Shown here piece after piece: positions 1-7,699 of a stretch of DNA of 23,382 bases (within the stretch, counting starts at the first letter, position 1; every line of letters starts with the position of its first letter). Location of the stretch: NCBI GenBank assembly GCA_001017865.1, contig LATQ01000001.1, positions 2,191,082 to 2,214,463 on the forward strand, given 5' to 3'. The position numbers and the translations under genes were made by a program. The notes beneath the pieces are model-generated. The model saw only the letters and a program-made list of their open reading frames with translations, was not told the origin of the DNA and made no database searches. This DNA is from Rhodococcus sp. IITR03. Its GTDB lineage: Bacteria > Actinomycetota > Actinomycetes > Mycobacteriales > Mycobacteriaceae.

Positions 1-2
1 CG

Positions 3-479
3 CCCCGCGACTCCCGCCGCCCCCGCACCGAACGCACCGTCCTGGGCCTGTCCACCGGCCGCGCAGTGGTGCTCGCCCTCGTCGTGTGCGGTCTCGCCCT
101 CACCCTCGCGGTGCCGCTGCGCACCTACGTGAGCCAGCGTTCCGAAGCCGAGCAGCTCGCCGCCGAACGCGTGCAGCTCGAACAGGAGATCGCGGCCCTC
201 GAAGAGCAGAAGGCCCGCATGGAGGACCCGGCCTGGGTCCGCGCCCAGGCCCGCGAGCGACTGCGGTTCGTCGTCCCCGGCGATATTCCCTACCAGGTGC
301 AACTCCCTGGCGACGCCCCGCCCGAACGCGAGGAGCGCGAACCCGAGCGGCCGACGACCGGCGCCTGGTACAGCGACCTGTGGTTGTCGGTCTCAGAACC
401 GGCACCCGAACCCGAGCCCGAACCCGTGCCGCAGCAGATGCCTGTGGCACCCCCAGAACCAGGAGATGTACCCGGGTGA
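3..479 (+). CDS. FtsB/DivIC-type septum formation initiator (5' partial)
   Basis: The reading frame is open from the left edge, so the true start lies upstream; an internal GTG at 66 would cut off the basic cytoplasmic tail. About 158 residues are visible: an Arg-rich N-terminal tail, one membrane span (AVVLALVVCGLALTLAVPL), then a coiled coil rich in Glu, Gln and Leu, then the family signature DPAWVRAQARERLRFVVPGD. A Pro/Glu-rich tail closes the protein. DivIC/FtsB proteins are bitopic divisome components that link FtsL and FtsQ at the septum. The stop overlaps the next start in a GTGA, which implies translational coupling. The order with a DUF501 gene and an exopolyphosphatase matches the mycobacterial eno-Rv1024-Rv1025-Rv1026 neighbourhood, so enolase is probably just upstream (inference). 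Confidence 0.85.
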   Translation, partial: PRDSRRPRTERTVLGLSTGRAVVLALVVCGLALTLAVPLRTYVSQRSEAEQLAAERVQLEQEIAALEEQKARMEDPAWVRAQARERLRFVVPGDIPYQVQLPGDAPPEREEREPERPTTGAWYSDLWLSVSEPAPEPEPEPVPQQMPVAPPEPGDVPG

Positions 480-1002
480 CCGATCACGTCACGCAAGAAG
501 ACCTCGACGCCGTCGCCGCCCAGCTCGGGCGCGAACCCCGCGGCGTCCTGGCCATCGCCTACCGTTGCCCCGACGGTGCGCCCGGAGTGGTGAAGACCGC
601 GCCCAAGCTGCCCGACGGCACGCCCTTCCCGACGCTGTACTACCTCACCGACCGCGCCTCACAGCCGAAGCGAGCCGGCAGGAATCGGCCGGGGTCATGA
701 AGGAGATGACCGAGCGTCTCGGCACCGACGAGGAACTGGCTGCGGGCTACCGGCGCGCCCACGAGTCGTACCTGGCCGAACGCGACGCGATCGAGTCGCT
801 CGGTACCGACTTCACCGGCGGCGGCATGCCCGAGCGCGTCAAGTGCCTGCACGTGCTGATTGCCCATTCGCTCGCGAAGGGACCGGGCGTCAACCCGCTC
901 GGCGACGAATCCGTCGCACTCGCCGCCGACGCCGGTCTGCGTGGCACGGCGATCCCCGCCGACTGGCCCACCTACGCCGAGCTGCGTGGAGAAGAACAGT
1001 GA
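476..1002 (+). CDS. DUF501 family protein, one frameshift
   Basis: The gene starts at a GTG overlapping the ftsB-like stop. The first part reads VTDHVTQEDLDAVAAQLGRE and continues to a PTLYYLTD motif. The frame then breaks near 648-654 and the family sequence resumes one frame over as PRLTAEASRQESAGVMKEM, running to the stop at 1002. Restoring one C in the ACCG stretch gives a continuous 175-aa protein, a normal length for DUF501. The function is unknown; the family is conserved in actinobacteria between the septum initiator and the exopolyphosphatase. It overlaps the next start by four bases (GTGA), so all three genes look like one operon. The frameshift is probably a sequence error, because both halves are well conserved. 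Confidence 0.82.
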
Positions 1003-1943
1003 GGGTCGCGGGAATCGACTGCGGTACCAACTCCATCCGTCTTCTGATCGCCGACATCGCGGAGGACGGCACGCTCACCGACGTCACCCGCCTCATGAAG
1101 GTCGTGCGGCTCGGGCAGGGCGTCGACGCCACCGGTCGTCTCGCACCCGAGGCGATCGAACGCACGCGGGTCGCGCTGGTGGAGTATGCCGACCTGATCC
1201 GCGAGACCGGCGCCACCGCGGTCCGCATGGTCGCCACCTCGGCCACGCGCGACGCGAGCAACCGTGAGGACTTCTTCGCGATGACCCGTGAGGTGCTCGG
1301 TGCCGTGATTCCCGGCGCCGAGGCGGAGGTCATCACCGGCGACGAGGAGGCGCGTCTGTCCTTCGCCGGCGCTGTCGGCGAACTCGACTCCGCGCGTGGT
1401 CCTTTCGTCGTCGTCGATCTCGGTGGCGGATCCACCGAGGTAGTTCTCGGCGACGCCGACGGTGTGCACGCCGCCTACTCCACCGACATCGGCTGCGTCC
1501 GGCTGACCGAGCGGTGCCTGCACGACGACCCACCGACCGCCGAGCAGGTCGCTGCGGCACGGGAGGTCGCGGCGGGCAAGATCCGCGAAGCGCTCGAGCG
1601 GGTGCCGGTCGAGCAAGCCCACACCTGGGTGGGTGTCGCGGGCACCATGACCACCCTTGCGGCGCTCGCTCTCGAACTGGACGAGTACGACTCGGAGAAG
1701 ATCCACCTGTCGTCGGTGCCGTTCGACCGTCTGCGCGAGGTGTGCGACGGTCTCGTCGCCGCGACCCGCGAGAAGCGCGCGGCGCTCGGCCCCATGCATC
1801 CCGGCCGCGTCGACGTCATCGGCGGTGGCTCGATCATCACCACCGTCCTCGCCGAGGAGCTGGGGAGTCGGGCGGGCATCACCGAGCTGGTCGTGAGCGA
1901 GCACGACATCCTCGACGGTATCGCTCTCTCCGTCGCCCGCTAG
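999..1943 (+). CDS. ppx: Ppx/GppA family exopolyphosphatase
   Basis: An intact protein of 314 aa from GTG 999, which overlaps the DUF501 stop. It has the ASKHA fold phosphate-binding loops: [13 protein letters not shown] at residues 5-17, the conserved [11 protein letters not shown] segment at 81-91, [11 protein letters not shown] at 112-122 and [14 protein letters not shown] at 138-151. Further on are [12 protein letters not shown] and [10 protein letters not shown]. The family releases phosphate from polyphosphate or from pppGpp. At about 310 aa it is the short, two-domain actinobacterial type that lacks the C-terminal HD domain of the E. coli proteins. Synteny suggests the Rv1026 orthologue. 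Substrate preference between polyP and pppGpp cannot be told from sequence. Confidence 0.92.
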   Translation: MRVAGIDCGTNSIRLLIADIAEDGTLTDVTRLMKVVRLGQGVDATGRLAPEAIERTRVALVEYADLIRETGATAVRMVATSATRDASNREDFFAMTREVLGAVIPGAEAEVITGDEEARLSFAGAVGELDSARGPFVVVDLGGGSTEVVLGDADGVHAAYSTDIGCVRLTERCLHDDPPTAEQVAAAREVAAGKIREALERVPVEQAHTWVGVAGTMTTLAALALELDEYDSEKIHLSSVPFDRLREVCDGLVAATREKRAALGPMHPGRVDVIGGGSIITTVLAEELGSRAGITELVVSEHDILDGIALSVAR

Positions 1944-1951
1944 TTCTCCGA

Positions 1952-1996
1952 TCCGTGTGGGTTCGACCCCGGTTTCCGGGGCTCGGTCCACACGAA
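1952..1996 (+). terminator. Likely terminator after ppx
   Basis: Nested dyad just after the ppx stop: outer arms CGTGTGG (1954-1960) and CCACACG (1988-1994), inner arms CCCCGG (1967-1972) and CCGGGG (1976-1981) around a TTT loop. No strong T-run follows, as is common in actinobacteria. Confidence 0.5.
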
Positions 1997-2173
1997 TCGG
2001 CGAATGTGTGGTTGACTGTGTCTCGGTCGAAGTTTTTGTTCGCGTCTTGTCCACGCTCGCAAATCCTTGTTGCGGGCGGTTGGTTCTCCTTTCGGAAGTC
2101 ACCGCATGTGATGGCGGCCTCGCTCCACCGAACTCTCGGCGGAGCTCGAGTAACACGACAGAAGGAGACAGAC

Positions 2174-2377
2174 ATGGCAGAGGGAATCGTGAAGTGGTTC
2201 AACGCCGACAAGGGATTCGGCTTCATCGCCCCCGAGGACGGCAGCGCTGACGTGTTCGCGCACTACTCGGAGATCCAGTCGGGCGGCTACCGCAGCCTCG
2301 ACGAGAACCAGCGCGTGAGCTTCGAGATCGGCCAGGGAGCCAAGGGCCCCCAGGCCACCGGTATCACCGTGATCTGA
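2174..2377 (+). CDS. cspA: Cold-shock domain protein (CspA family)
   Basis: A 67-aa single cold-shock domain, the standard length. It contains the nucleic-acid binding motifs KGFGFI (RNP1, residues 13-18) and VFAHY (RNP2, 27-31) after the typical [11 protein letters not shown] opening. A strong ribosome binding site, AGAAGGAGA, sits at 2160-2168 before ATG 2174. CSP proteins bind single-stranded RNA and DNA and melt secondary structure, in cold shock or constitutively. The 230-bp stretch before the gene is AT-richer than its surroundings from about 2030 and is long enough for the structured 5' leader often seen in cold-shock mRNAs; its promoter could not be placed with confidence. The gene is monocistronic and converges on a lipase gene. 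Confidence 0.96.
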   Translation: MAEGIVKWFNADKGFGFIAPEDGSADVFAHYSEIQSGGYRSLDENQRVSFEIGQGAKGPQATGITVI

Positions 2378-2398
2378 TTCGATCTCCCGTCCCGCAGG

Positions 2399-2454
2399 GG
2401 ATATGAGACGACATCGGGCCCGCCTCGTCATTCGAGGCGGCCCGATGCATATCC
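2399..2454. terminator. Bidirectional terminator between cspA and lipase gene
   Basis: A long dyad lies between two convergent genes. Outer arms are GGATATG (2399-2405) and CATATCC (2448-2454). The inner stem is CATCGGGCC...CCTCG against CGAGGCGGCCCGATG, with one bulged C and the loop TCATT (2428-2432). Confidence 0.75.
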
Positions 2455-2463
2455 ACAGATCGG

Positions 2464-3717
2464 TCAGAGTGCTCCGCAATCCGACGACGGCGCAACGCCT
2501 GCGAAGCGGCCGTCGAGGAAGTCCAGCGCACCCGGCAGGCCGATCACGGCGGCGGTGATGTGATCCGGGCTCGGCACGAGTTCGGTCCGCACCGGCACCC
2601 CGGTGTCGCAGTACCTGCGAAGGGTCGTGGAGATCGCATCGAGGGGGATCAGCACGTCGGTCGGTGAATGCCACTCGTACACCGGGGCATTCGGCACCGT
2701 CGGGACCTGCTCGACGCTGTTCTCCATCAGCACCTCCTGCACGGTGGGGCTGTCGAGCAGAGCGAGACCCACCGCGGCGTCGGCGACGTCGGCCATGCTG
2801 CGACCCGCACCGGCGAGCAGGATCTCGTTGGTGCACGCGTTGGCGATGCGGTCGCGCAGTTCCCGGCCTGCGCCGTTGAGCTGCTTGCTGACCGGCATTC
2901 GGTCCGGGTACTCACGTTCGAGGCCGAGGGCGGCAGCCATCGCCAGACCGAAGGCCGGATGGGCGGATTCGCCGAGCTCCCGGGCCATCTCGCCGATGTC
3001 CATCGGGACGCCACCGTAGGCGGAGCCGACGATCGGGATCTCGGGTGCGTAGGTCGGGGCGAGTGCTGCCGCCATCGCCGTCGCCATCCCGCCGCCGGAG
3101 TAGCCGGCGATGCCGACCGGGCTGTCGGCGAGTTCGAGCGGGGCGTAGCGTTGCGCGGCCCGGATGCCGTCGAGGGTGATCTGCCCGCCGACCTTCGCGG
3201 CACCGTAGGCGCTGTTCGGTCCCAGATGGTCGGGAACGGCCAGCGACCAGCCGCGCTGGATCGCGATGAGCAGGCCGGGGGACTCCCGGATTCCTCGCAG
3301 CGGGTTCGGCGCGTACAGGGCGGTGGACGGGGCGCACTCGAGCCCGAGCGCGTTGATGATCGCCTGGTACGAGACGAGCGGACGACCTGGCGCTCCACCC
3401 TGAGGGGACAGCACGGTCGTCACGGCGGAGATCGGTTCGCCGGCGGAGTTCGTCGACCGGAACTTCAGCTGGACGGCGTCGGTGCCCGGGAATCCGAGCG
3501 GCGGCGGAACGACGCGCGCTGCGAGGACGTCACCGGGCTGCCGGTCGGCGATGTCGTCGGGGGTGCTGTAGAAGGAGTCGTTCACGGACGCGGGGTAGAC
3601 GATGCCCTCGGCCTGTGCAGAAGGTGGGGCCACCAGGCTCGGCGTCGCTGCCAGGGCCACGACGGCTACCGCGGTGGCGAGTCGCCCGGTCAGTGGTCGT
3701 GCGGTCGTGAAGCGCAT
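2464..3717 (-). CDS. Secreted lipase / triacylglycerol lipase (secretory lipase family)
   Basis: An intact 417-aa protein. The start at 3717 is chosen because AGAAGGA lies just upstream and a signal peptide follows at once: basic MRFTTARPLTGRLATA, a hydrophobic core, and a likely cleavage after AQA at residue 36. The nucleophile elbow is GYSGGG with Ser207. The other triad residues are probably Asp354 (in SPTDVLIP) and His386 (in SPDHI). Four cysteines (128, 295, 370, 414) could form two disulfides in the exported enzyme. The layout fits the LIP/secretory lipase family found in mycolata (Pfam secretory lipase), which acts on acylglycerols outside the cell. It is divergent from the acetyltransferase gene, with 146 bp between. 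The natural substrate is unknown. Confidence 0.9.
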   Translation of the reverse strand: MRFTTARPLTGRLATAVAVVALAATPSLVAPPSAQAEGIVYPASVNDSFYSTPDDIADRQPGDVLAARVVPPPLGFPGTDAVQLKFRSTNSAGEPISAVTTVLSPQGGAPGRPLVSYQAIINALGLECAPSTALYAPNPLRGIRESPGLLIAIQRGWSLAVPDHLGPNSAYGAAKVGGQITLDGIRAAQRYAPLELADSPVGIAGYSGGGMATAMAAALAPTYAPEIPIVGSAYGGVPMDIGEMARELGESAHPAFGLAMAAALGLEREYPDRMPVSKQLNGAGRELRDRIANACTNEILLAGAGRSMADVADAAVGLALLDSPTVQEVLMENSVEQVPTVPNAPVYEWHSPTDVLIPLDAISTTLRRYCDTGVPVRTELVPSPDHITAAVIGLPGALDFLDGRFAGVAPSSDCGAL

Positions 3718-3863
3718 CCATGATCCTTCTCTTCGTGCCCGGTCCACCACCCGGCTGTCCGCTGTGTACTTGTGTCCCCGCAGGATGTCGGCCGGAAATC
3801 GAGGTGCGTTACAACCCGGACGAGGAGCACACTCGAAGTCGGATCCGAGGAGGTCGAGGAGCA

Positions 3864-4369
3864 ATGAGGATCGAACCGTACACGGCCGAACGACGAAGTG
3901 ACGTACTCGATCTCTCGATCCGGGCGTGGCGTCCCGTCTTCGAGCTGTACCGACCCGCCGTCCCGGCCTTCGTCTACGACTCCTTCTATCCGAACGGCTG
4001 GGAGGCGCGGCAGATCGACGACCTCGGCAGGGTCCTCGACGACGAACCCGAGTCGGTCCATCTGGCCGTCGACGGCGACGAGCTGCTCGGCTGGGTATCG
4101 GTGCGCGTGCACCCGGAGGACAGCATGGGGAGATCCACGTGCTCGCCGTCGACCCCCGTCATCAGCGCAAAGGCGTCGCGTCGACGTTGATGAACCACGC
4201 CGACGACCTCGTCCGCGCCGCCGGGATGACGATGATGATGGTCGAGACGGGCGGTGACCCCGGCCATGCCCGCGCCCGCGCCGTCTACGAGGGTGCCGGA
4301 TACGAACGCTGGCCCGTCGCACGGTACTTCAAGAATCTCGCGCCCCGGCGCGGCGGTGGACAGTCGTGA
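3864..4369 (+). CDS. GNAT family N-acetyltransferase, one frameshift
   Basis: ATG 3864 is preceded by AGGTCGAGGAG. The protein reads MRIEPYTAERRSDVLDLSIR and continues to GWVSVRVHPEDSMG. The frame then breaks in a G-run at 4127-4130 (four Gs where five would keep frame), and the sequence resumes as EIHVLAVDPRHQRKGVASTL, which holds the acetyl-CoA pyrophosphate-binding loop of the GNAT fold (R/Q-x-x-G-x-G/A, here QRKGVA). The C-terminal part (AGYERWPVARYFKNL) is the usual GNAT beta-strand with Tyr/Phe. The restored length is 168 aa, normal for the family. The substrate is unknown. The homopolymer context makes a sequence error the likeliest cause of the break. Confidence 0.82.
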
Positions 4370-4388
4370 ACGCTAATGTGATCCCCAC

Positions 4389-4462
4389 GCCCCTATAGCC
4401 CAATTGGCAGAGGCAGCGGACTTAAAATCCGCCAAGTGTGGGTTCGAGTCCCACTGGGGGCA
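4389..4462 (+). tRNA. tRNA with anticodon UAA (tRNA-Leu by anticodon), short variable arm
   Basis: A clean cloverleaf of 74 nt. The acceptor stem is GCCCCTA/TGGGGGC (7 bp with one G-U). The D-loop holds GG. The anticodon stem is GCGGA/TCCGC with loop CTTAAAA, which puts TAA at 4423-4425. The T-stem is GTGGG/CCCAC around TTCGAGT. The discriminator is A; CCA is not encoded. The variable loop is only five nucleotides (CAAGT), whereas bacterial tRNA-Leu normally has a long class II arm. The D-stem has only three solid pairs. By anticodon it would read UUA, a very rare codon in this GC-rich genome. Confidence 0.9.
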
Positions 4463-4488
4463 CAGGTCCGGGCTCGCCCCGATGCCTT

Positions 4489-4553
4489 CGCTACATCGCT
4501 TGCCATCCGCTACAGCAAATTGCCATAGCGGATGGCGATTCGTGTAGCGGATG
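4489..4553. repeat. 65-bp palindromic repeat, copy 1
   Basis: This copy has the same length and internal order as the copy at 4824-4888: CGCTAC, a 10-nt spacer, ATCCGCTAC, a GCAAATTGC core, TAGCGGA, 11 nt, GTAGCGGATG. In this copy the inner arms GCCATCCGCTA (4502-4512) and TAGCGGATGGC (4526-4536) form a perfect 11-bp inverted repeat. It starts 27 bp after the tRNA. Confidence 0.85.
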
Positions 4554-4576
4554 GATGACCACAGCTCGGAGGTGCG

Positions 4577-4822
4577 CTACGCCTCCACAGGCATGGCGGT
4601 CTCGCCGACCTTGAACATCGCCTCGCGTTCGAGCGCATCGGCTTCCGAGTCCCCGCCGGCCCGCTCGAAGATCCTGCTGACCACCGGGCCGGGCAGAACC
4701 GCGGCGACGGTGATGTCGTATCCCGCCGCCTCGACCTCCGGCTTCAGGCACTCGGTCAGGCCGAACTGCTCGACGCCCGAACCACCGCCGGTGACAGCCA
4801 GGCTCCGCCTTGGCGGACACAT
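4577..4822 (-). pseudogene. Remnant of a short-chain dehydrogenase/reductase
   Basis: On the minus strand, recognisable SDR sequence runs from about 4774 down to 4577: VEQFGLTECLKPEVEAAGYD, then TVAAVLPGPVVSRIFERAG and a stretch ending TAMPVEA. This corresponds to the segment after the catalytic YxxxK, up to the substrate-loop region. The N-terminal Rossmann half with the TGxxxGxG motif and the catalytic Ser-Tyr-Lys are absent. The first residues of the open frame (MCPPRRSLAVTGGGS) do not look like SDR, and their ATG lies at the edge of a repeat. There is no credible ribosome binding site. The fragment sits between the two 65-bp repeats and looks like a leftover of a gene carried or disrupted there. 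It is probably not functional. Confidence 0.65.
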
Positions 4823-4823
4823 C

Positions 4824-4888
4824 CGCTACCGTTCTCGCTATCCGCTACGGCAAATTGCTGTAGCGGACGACGAATTTTGTAGCGGATG
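4824..4888. repeat. 65-bp palindromic repeat, copy 2
   Basis: The second copy lies exactly 335 bp from the first, with identical length and layout. Here the dyads are almost perfect: TCCGCTAC and GTAGCGGA flank the core GCAAATTGC, and outer arms ATCCGCTAC (4821-4829) and GTAGCGGAT (4879-4887) enclose them. The element can fold as a long hairpin or cruciform. It lies 28 bp from the 3' end of the thiamine-type ABC operon, so it may also end that transcript. Confidence 0.85.
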
Positions 4889-4916
4889 CACCGCCGGTGG
4901 GCAGAGCGACCGGCGA

Positions 4917-5687
4917 CTATCTGGAGGGCATCCTCCGCTGATCCCCGTGACGTGACCGGTGCAGGAGGTCCACCAGTTCCTGCTCGAGCGCCACGAACTC
5001 GCTCGACGCGCACATCTCCAGGGTTCGAGGTCGAGGCAGGTGCACACGCACCTCGTGCTCCACCCGCGTCGGTCGCGGACCGAGGACGACGACCCGATCG
5101 GACAGCAACACCGCCTCGCGGACGTCGTGCGTCACCATCAGCACCGTCCACCGATGCTGCTGCCACACCTGCTGCAACCACAATTGCATCTCGGTGCGGG
5201 TCAGCGAATCGAGTGCGCCGAACGGCTCGTCGAGCAGGAGCACGTCGCGCCCCTGCAGCACCGTGCGTGCTAGCGACGCGCGTTGACGCATACCGCCCGA
5301 CAGTTGGTGCGGGGCAGCGTCCTCGAAGCCGGCCAGGCCGAAGGTCGGCAGCAGGTCGCGGGCGCGGGCACGAGCGTCCGATCGCTGTACACCCTGCACC
5401 TCGAGCCCGAGTGTGCAGTTGTCGAGCACCGTCCGCCACGGGAACAGCAGGTCCTTCTGCGGCATCAGCGCGACCCGCCCGGGAGCTGCGGGGGAGTCGC
5501 CGACGAGAACCTCTCCGGTGTCGGGTTGTTCGAGCCCCGCGACGATCGAGAACAGCGTCGACTTGCCGCACCCGCTCGGCCCGATGAGGGACACGAACTC
5601 ACCGGGTTCGACGGAACAGTCGACGCCGTCGATCACCGCCCGGTCGCCGTACGCCTTGTGGACCGAGGTCACCCTCACCGCACTCAT
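4917..5687 (-). CDS. ABC transporter ATP-binding protein, thiamine-precursor (ThiZ-like) importer
   Basis: An intact 256-aa nucleotide-binding subunit. It contains Walker A GPSGCGKST (36-44), the Q-loop at Gln77 (MPQKDLLFPW), signature LSGGMRQR (129-136), Walker B LLLDEP (150-155) with D-loop FGALD, and the switch His187 in MVTHD. It belongs to the SsuB/TauB/ThiZ branch that drives uptake of small organic compounds. The start at 5687 overlaps the permease stop by ATGA, so the two are coupled. It is the last gene of a minus-strand operon headed by a TPP riboswitch, which points to a thiamine pyrimidine precursor as cargo rather than a sulfonate or nitrate. It is the only one of the three transport genes here without a frameshift. 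Confidence 0.92.
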   Translation of the reverse strand: MSAVRVTSVHKAYGDRAVIDGVDCSVEPGEFVSLIGPSGCGKSTLFSIVAGLEQPDTGEVLVGDSPAAPGRVALMPQKDLLFPWRTVLDNCTLGLEVQGVQRSDARARARDLLPTFGLAGFEDAAPHQLSGGMRQRASLARTVLQGRDVLLLDEPFGALDSLTRTEMQLWLQQVWQQHRWTVLMVTHDVREAVLLSDRVVVLGPRPTRVEHEVRVHLPRPRTLEMCASSEFVALEQELVDLLHRSRHGDQRRMPSR

Positions 5688-6467
5688 TTCGCACCCTTCG
5701 TGAGTGCCCACGGCGCGACTACCCGTTCGACGACGTAGGTCAGCGCGTACAACGTGAGCGACAGAACGGCCGTCACCACCACGGCTGCGAGCACGAGATC
5801 GGTGCGGAACGAATTCTTCTGGGTACTCATGTAGATGCCCAGACCGGATGTCGCGCCGACGTATTCGGCGAACACCGCCCCCACTACGGCGTAGGTGATC
5901 CCGATCCGCAGGGCGGTGAAGAAGCGGGGAAGCGCGGACGGCAGGCGCACGTAACGGAACTGCTGCCACCGCGACGCGCCCATGCTGCGCAGCAACGCGC
6001 CCGCCTCGCGGTCGGCCGCCGCGAACCCTTCGAGCAGTCCGATCGCGACGGGGAAGAACGTCACGAGCGCGATGACGAGAATCTTCGGCAGTAGTCCGAA
6101 TCCGAACCAGATGATCATCAAGGGTGCGAGCGCGATGATCGGCAGGGTCTGCGACACCACGAACAGCGGCACGAAGGCCCGTCGCAGCCACGGCGAGAAG
6201 TCCACGGCGATCGCGAGGGTCCACGCGAGGGCCAGCGACACGGCGAACCCGACGAGCGTGACCTGCAGAGTGGACACGCGTGCCCGGCGATGTCGACGCG
6301 ATGCGCCCATCCCTGCGTGAGAACGCGTGCGGGGAGGGCAACACCTGCGGGCGGATACCGCTCACCACGACGTACGTCTGCCAGATCGCGACCAGCGCCC
6401 CGGCGACGAGCAGGGCAGGAAGGAGTCGACGTGCGCGGCCGGTGCTATCGGTCTTCGAGGTAGTCAT
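5684..6467 (-). CDS. ABC transporter permease (ThiX/SsuC type), two frameshifts
   Basis: Membrane subunit of the importer. The N-terminal part (MTTSKTDSTGRARRLLPALL, then a first span and VVSGIRPQVLPSP) starts at ATG 6467; ATG 6476 in the same frame is possible. The frame breaks near 6329-6334, continues as ARVLTQGWAHRVDIAGHA, breaks again near 6273-6275, and then reads STLQVTLVGFAVSLALAWTL to the stop. Both breaks are repaired by adding one base, giving about 261 aa. The EAA cytoplasmic loop is visible as EAGALLRSMGASRWQQFRYV. Five or six membrane spans are expected. The start overlaps the end of the binding-protein gene and the stop overlaps the ATPase start, so the three genes are one unit. 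The breaks are probably sequence errors. Confidence 0.85.
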
Positions 6468-7509
6468 CGGTGACATAGGTCGACCAGTCGGGCTCGGTCG
6501 TCAACGGGCTGCCGTCGGGTCCGGACAACAGGCCGTTCTCGTAGAGGAATCGGGCATAGCCCGACCATTTCCCGGCGTCGAGGACCCCGACGGCGCCGGA
6601 GGCGTCGCGCATGTACTCGGCGGCGAGCATGCGCTGGCTCTCGTAGACGAGTTCCTCATCGGGGAAGGCCCCGGGGTTCGCCTCGATCAGGCCCGGGCCC
6701 GCGATCGGGATCGTCGGCGGCGATCCGGTAACCCTGGTGCAGCGCCTGCACGAAAGCGCGGGCCTGCTCCGGGTTCTCCGTCATCCAGTCCTCGTTGCCG
6801 TCGACGACGATCGCGTACGCGTCGGGGAAGCCGTAGTCGGTGAAACCGAAGTACCGCATGGGCAGGCCGCGGTGCTCGGCCTCGAGGCCCTCCCATGCCA
6901 GGTACGACACGGTGAAGTCGGCAGTCGACGAGTAGACGGCCTCGTACGACGACGTCCCGAGCGTCACGTTCTCGAACTCACCGCGACCACCGTCGTTGCG
7001 GATCACCTCGGCGAGCATCTCGTCCTCACCGGGGTTCGCGAAGCCGCGAAGGTCTTGCCGTCGAGATCCGCCGGCCGCGTGATCTCGGCGTTGTCGGCCC
7101 GCACGGCGATCCCCGTCGCCCAGTGCTGCAGCGGTGCGAGGACCGCGACGGTCCGGGAACCCGCAGCTCTGCCGATGGTCGATGTGGCGTGCGTGGAGAT
7201 CCCGAACTCGGCGCTACCGGCGTCGACGAGGGTGTCGGGGGTCGCGTTGTTGTACGGCAGGATCTCGACGTCGAGACCCGCATCGGCGAACAGACCCTCC
7301 TGCTGCGCCACGTACAGGCCGGTGTGATTGGTGTTGGGCGTCCAGTCCAACGCGAATCGGATGGTGTCGCTCCCGGAATCGGACGAGCACCCGACGACCG
7401 CGGAGAGTGCGGCGACGAGGGTGAGCAGTCCGGCGAGAGTCCGCCGCGCCTTCACTGCGCGGGCAGGGGACGGATCGATGTGGGTACAGGCATGGTCATG
7501 TCGGGACAT
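6445..7509 (-). CDS. NMT1/THI5-like substrate-binding lipoprotein (ThiY-like), two frameshifts
   Basis: Solute-binding subunit of the importer. A lipoprotein signal ends in the lipobox LSAVVGC, followed by SSDSGSDTIRFALDWTPNTN, the DWTPNTNHTG signature of pyrimidine-precursor binding proteins related to yeast THI5/NMT1. The frame breaks near 7044-7046 (one base missing) and resumes as EDEMLAEVIRNDGG. It breaks again in a GC-palindrome at 6690-6700 and resumes through MLAAEYMRDASGAVGVLDAG to the stop. The restored length is about 354 aa. The start is uncertain. ATG 7509 lies right against GAAGGG of the riboswitch. GTG 7455 would give a compact 22-residue signal peptide but lacks a clear ribosome site. 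The TPP riboswitch upstream supports the role in thiamine-precursor uptake. Confidence 0.85.
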
Positions 7510-7582
7510 CCCTTCGTCAGCATTACCTGATCAGGTTCGACGGGTGTGATCTCAGCCCCGCTCGTGCGGAGCACCCCGTGTC
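7510..7582 (-). promoter_or_regulatory. TPP (THI-box) riboswitch
   Basis: Read on the minus strand, the element has the conserved TPP parts in order: GGGGTGCTCC, then GGGCTGAGATCACACCC, then GAACCTGATCAGGTAATGC, closing with GACGAAGGG. CTGAGA and ACCTGAT are the hallmark pyrimidine- and pyrophosphate-sensing loops. It ends at the first ATG of the binding-protein gene, with the GAAGGG Shine-Dalgarno-like run inside the closing stem. TPP binding would therefore be expected to block translation of the whole importer operon when thiamine is plentiful. Confidence 0.95.
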
Positions 7583-7699
7583 ACGGGCGACCTTAGCACC
7601 ATGCCCTCCAGGGACCACCGGGACGGGAGCAGAACGGAAGATGTGACCCGAAGTTACGCAAAAGCCCAGGTCAGGGTGTCACCCTCACATTTCACCCGT

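Noticed and set aside
972..2156. Long minus-strand open frames opposite ppx, pknK, metB and the SEC-C gene
   Set aside because: They mirror the codon pattern of the plus-strand or minus-strand gene they overlap in GC-rich DNA, lack start signals, and show no domain motifs.
6329..6334. Permease breaks as programmed frameshifting
   Set aside because: There is no slippery heptamer with downstream stimulator, and single-base losses of the same kind occur in many unrelated genes of the window.
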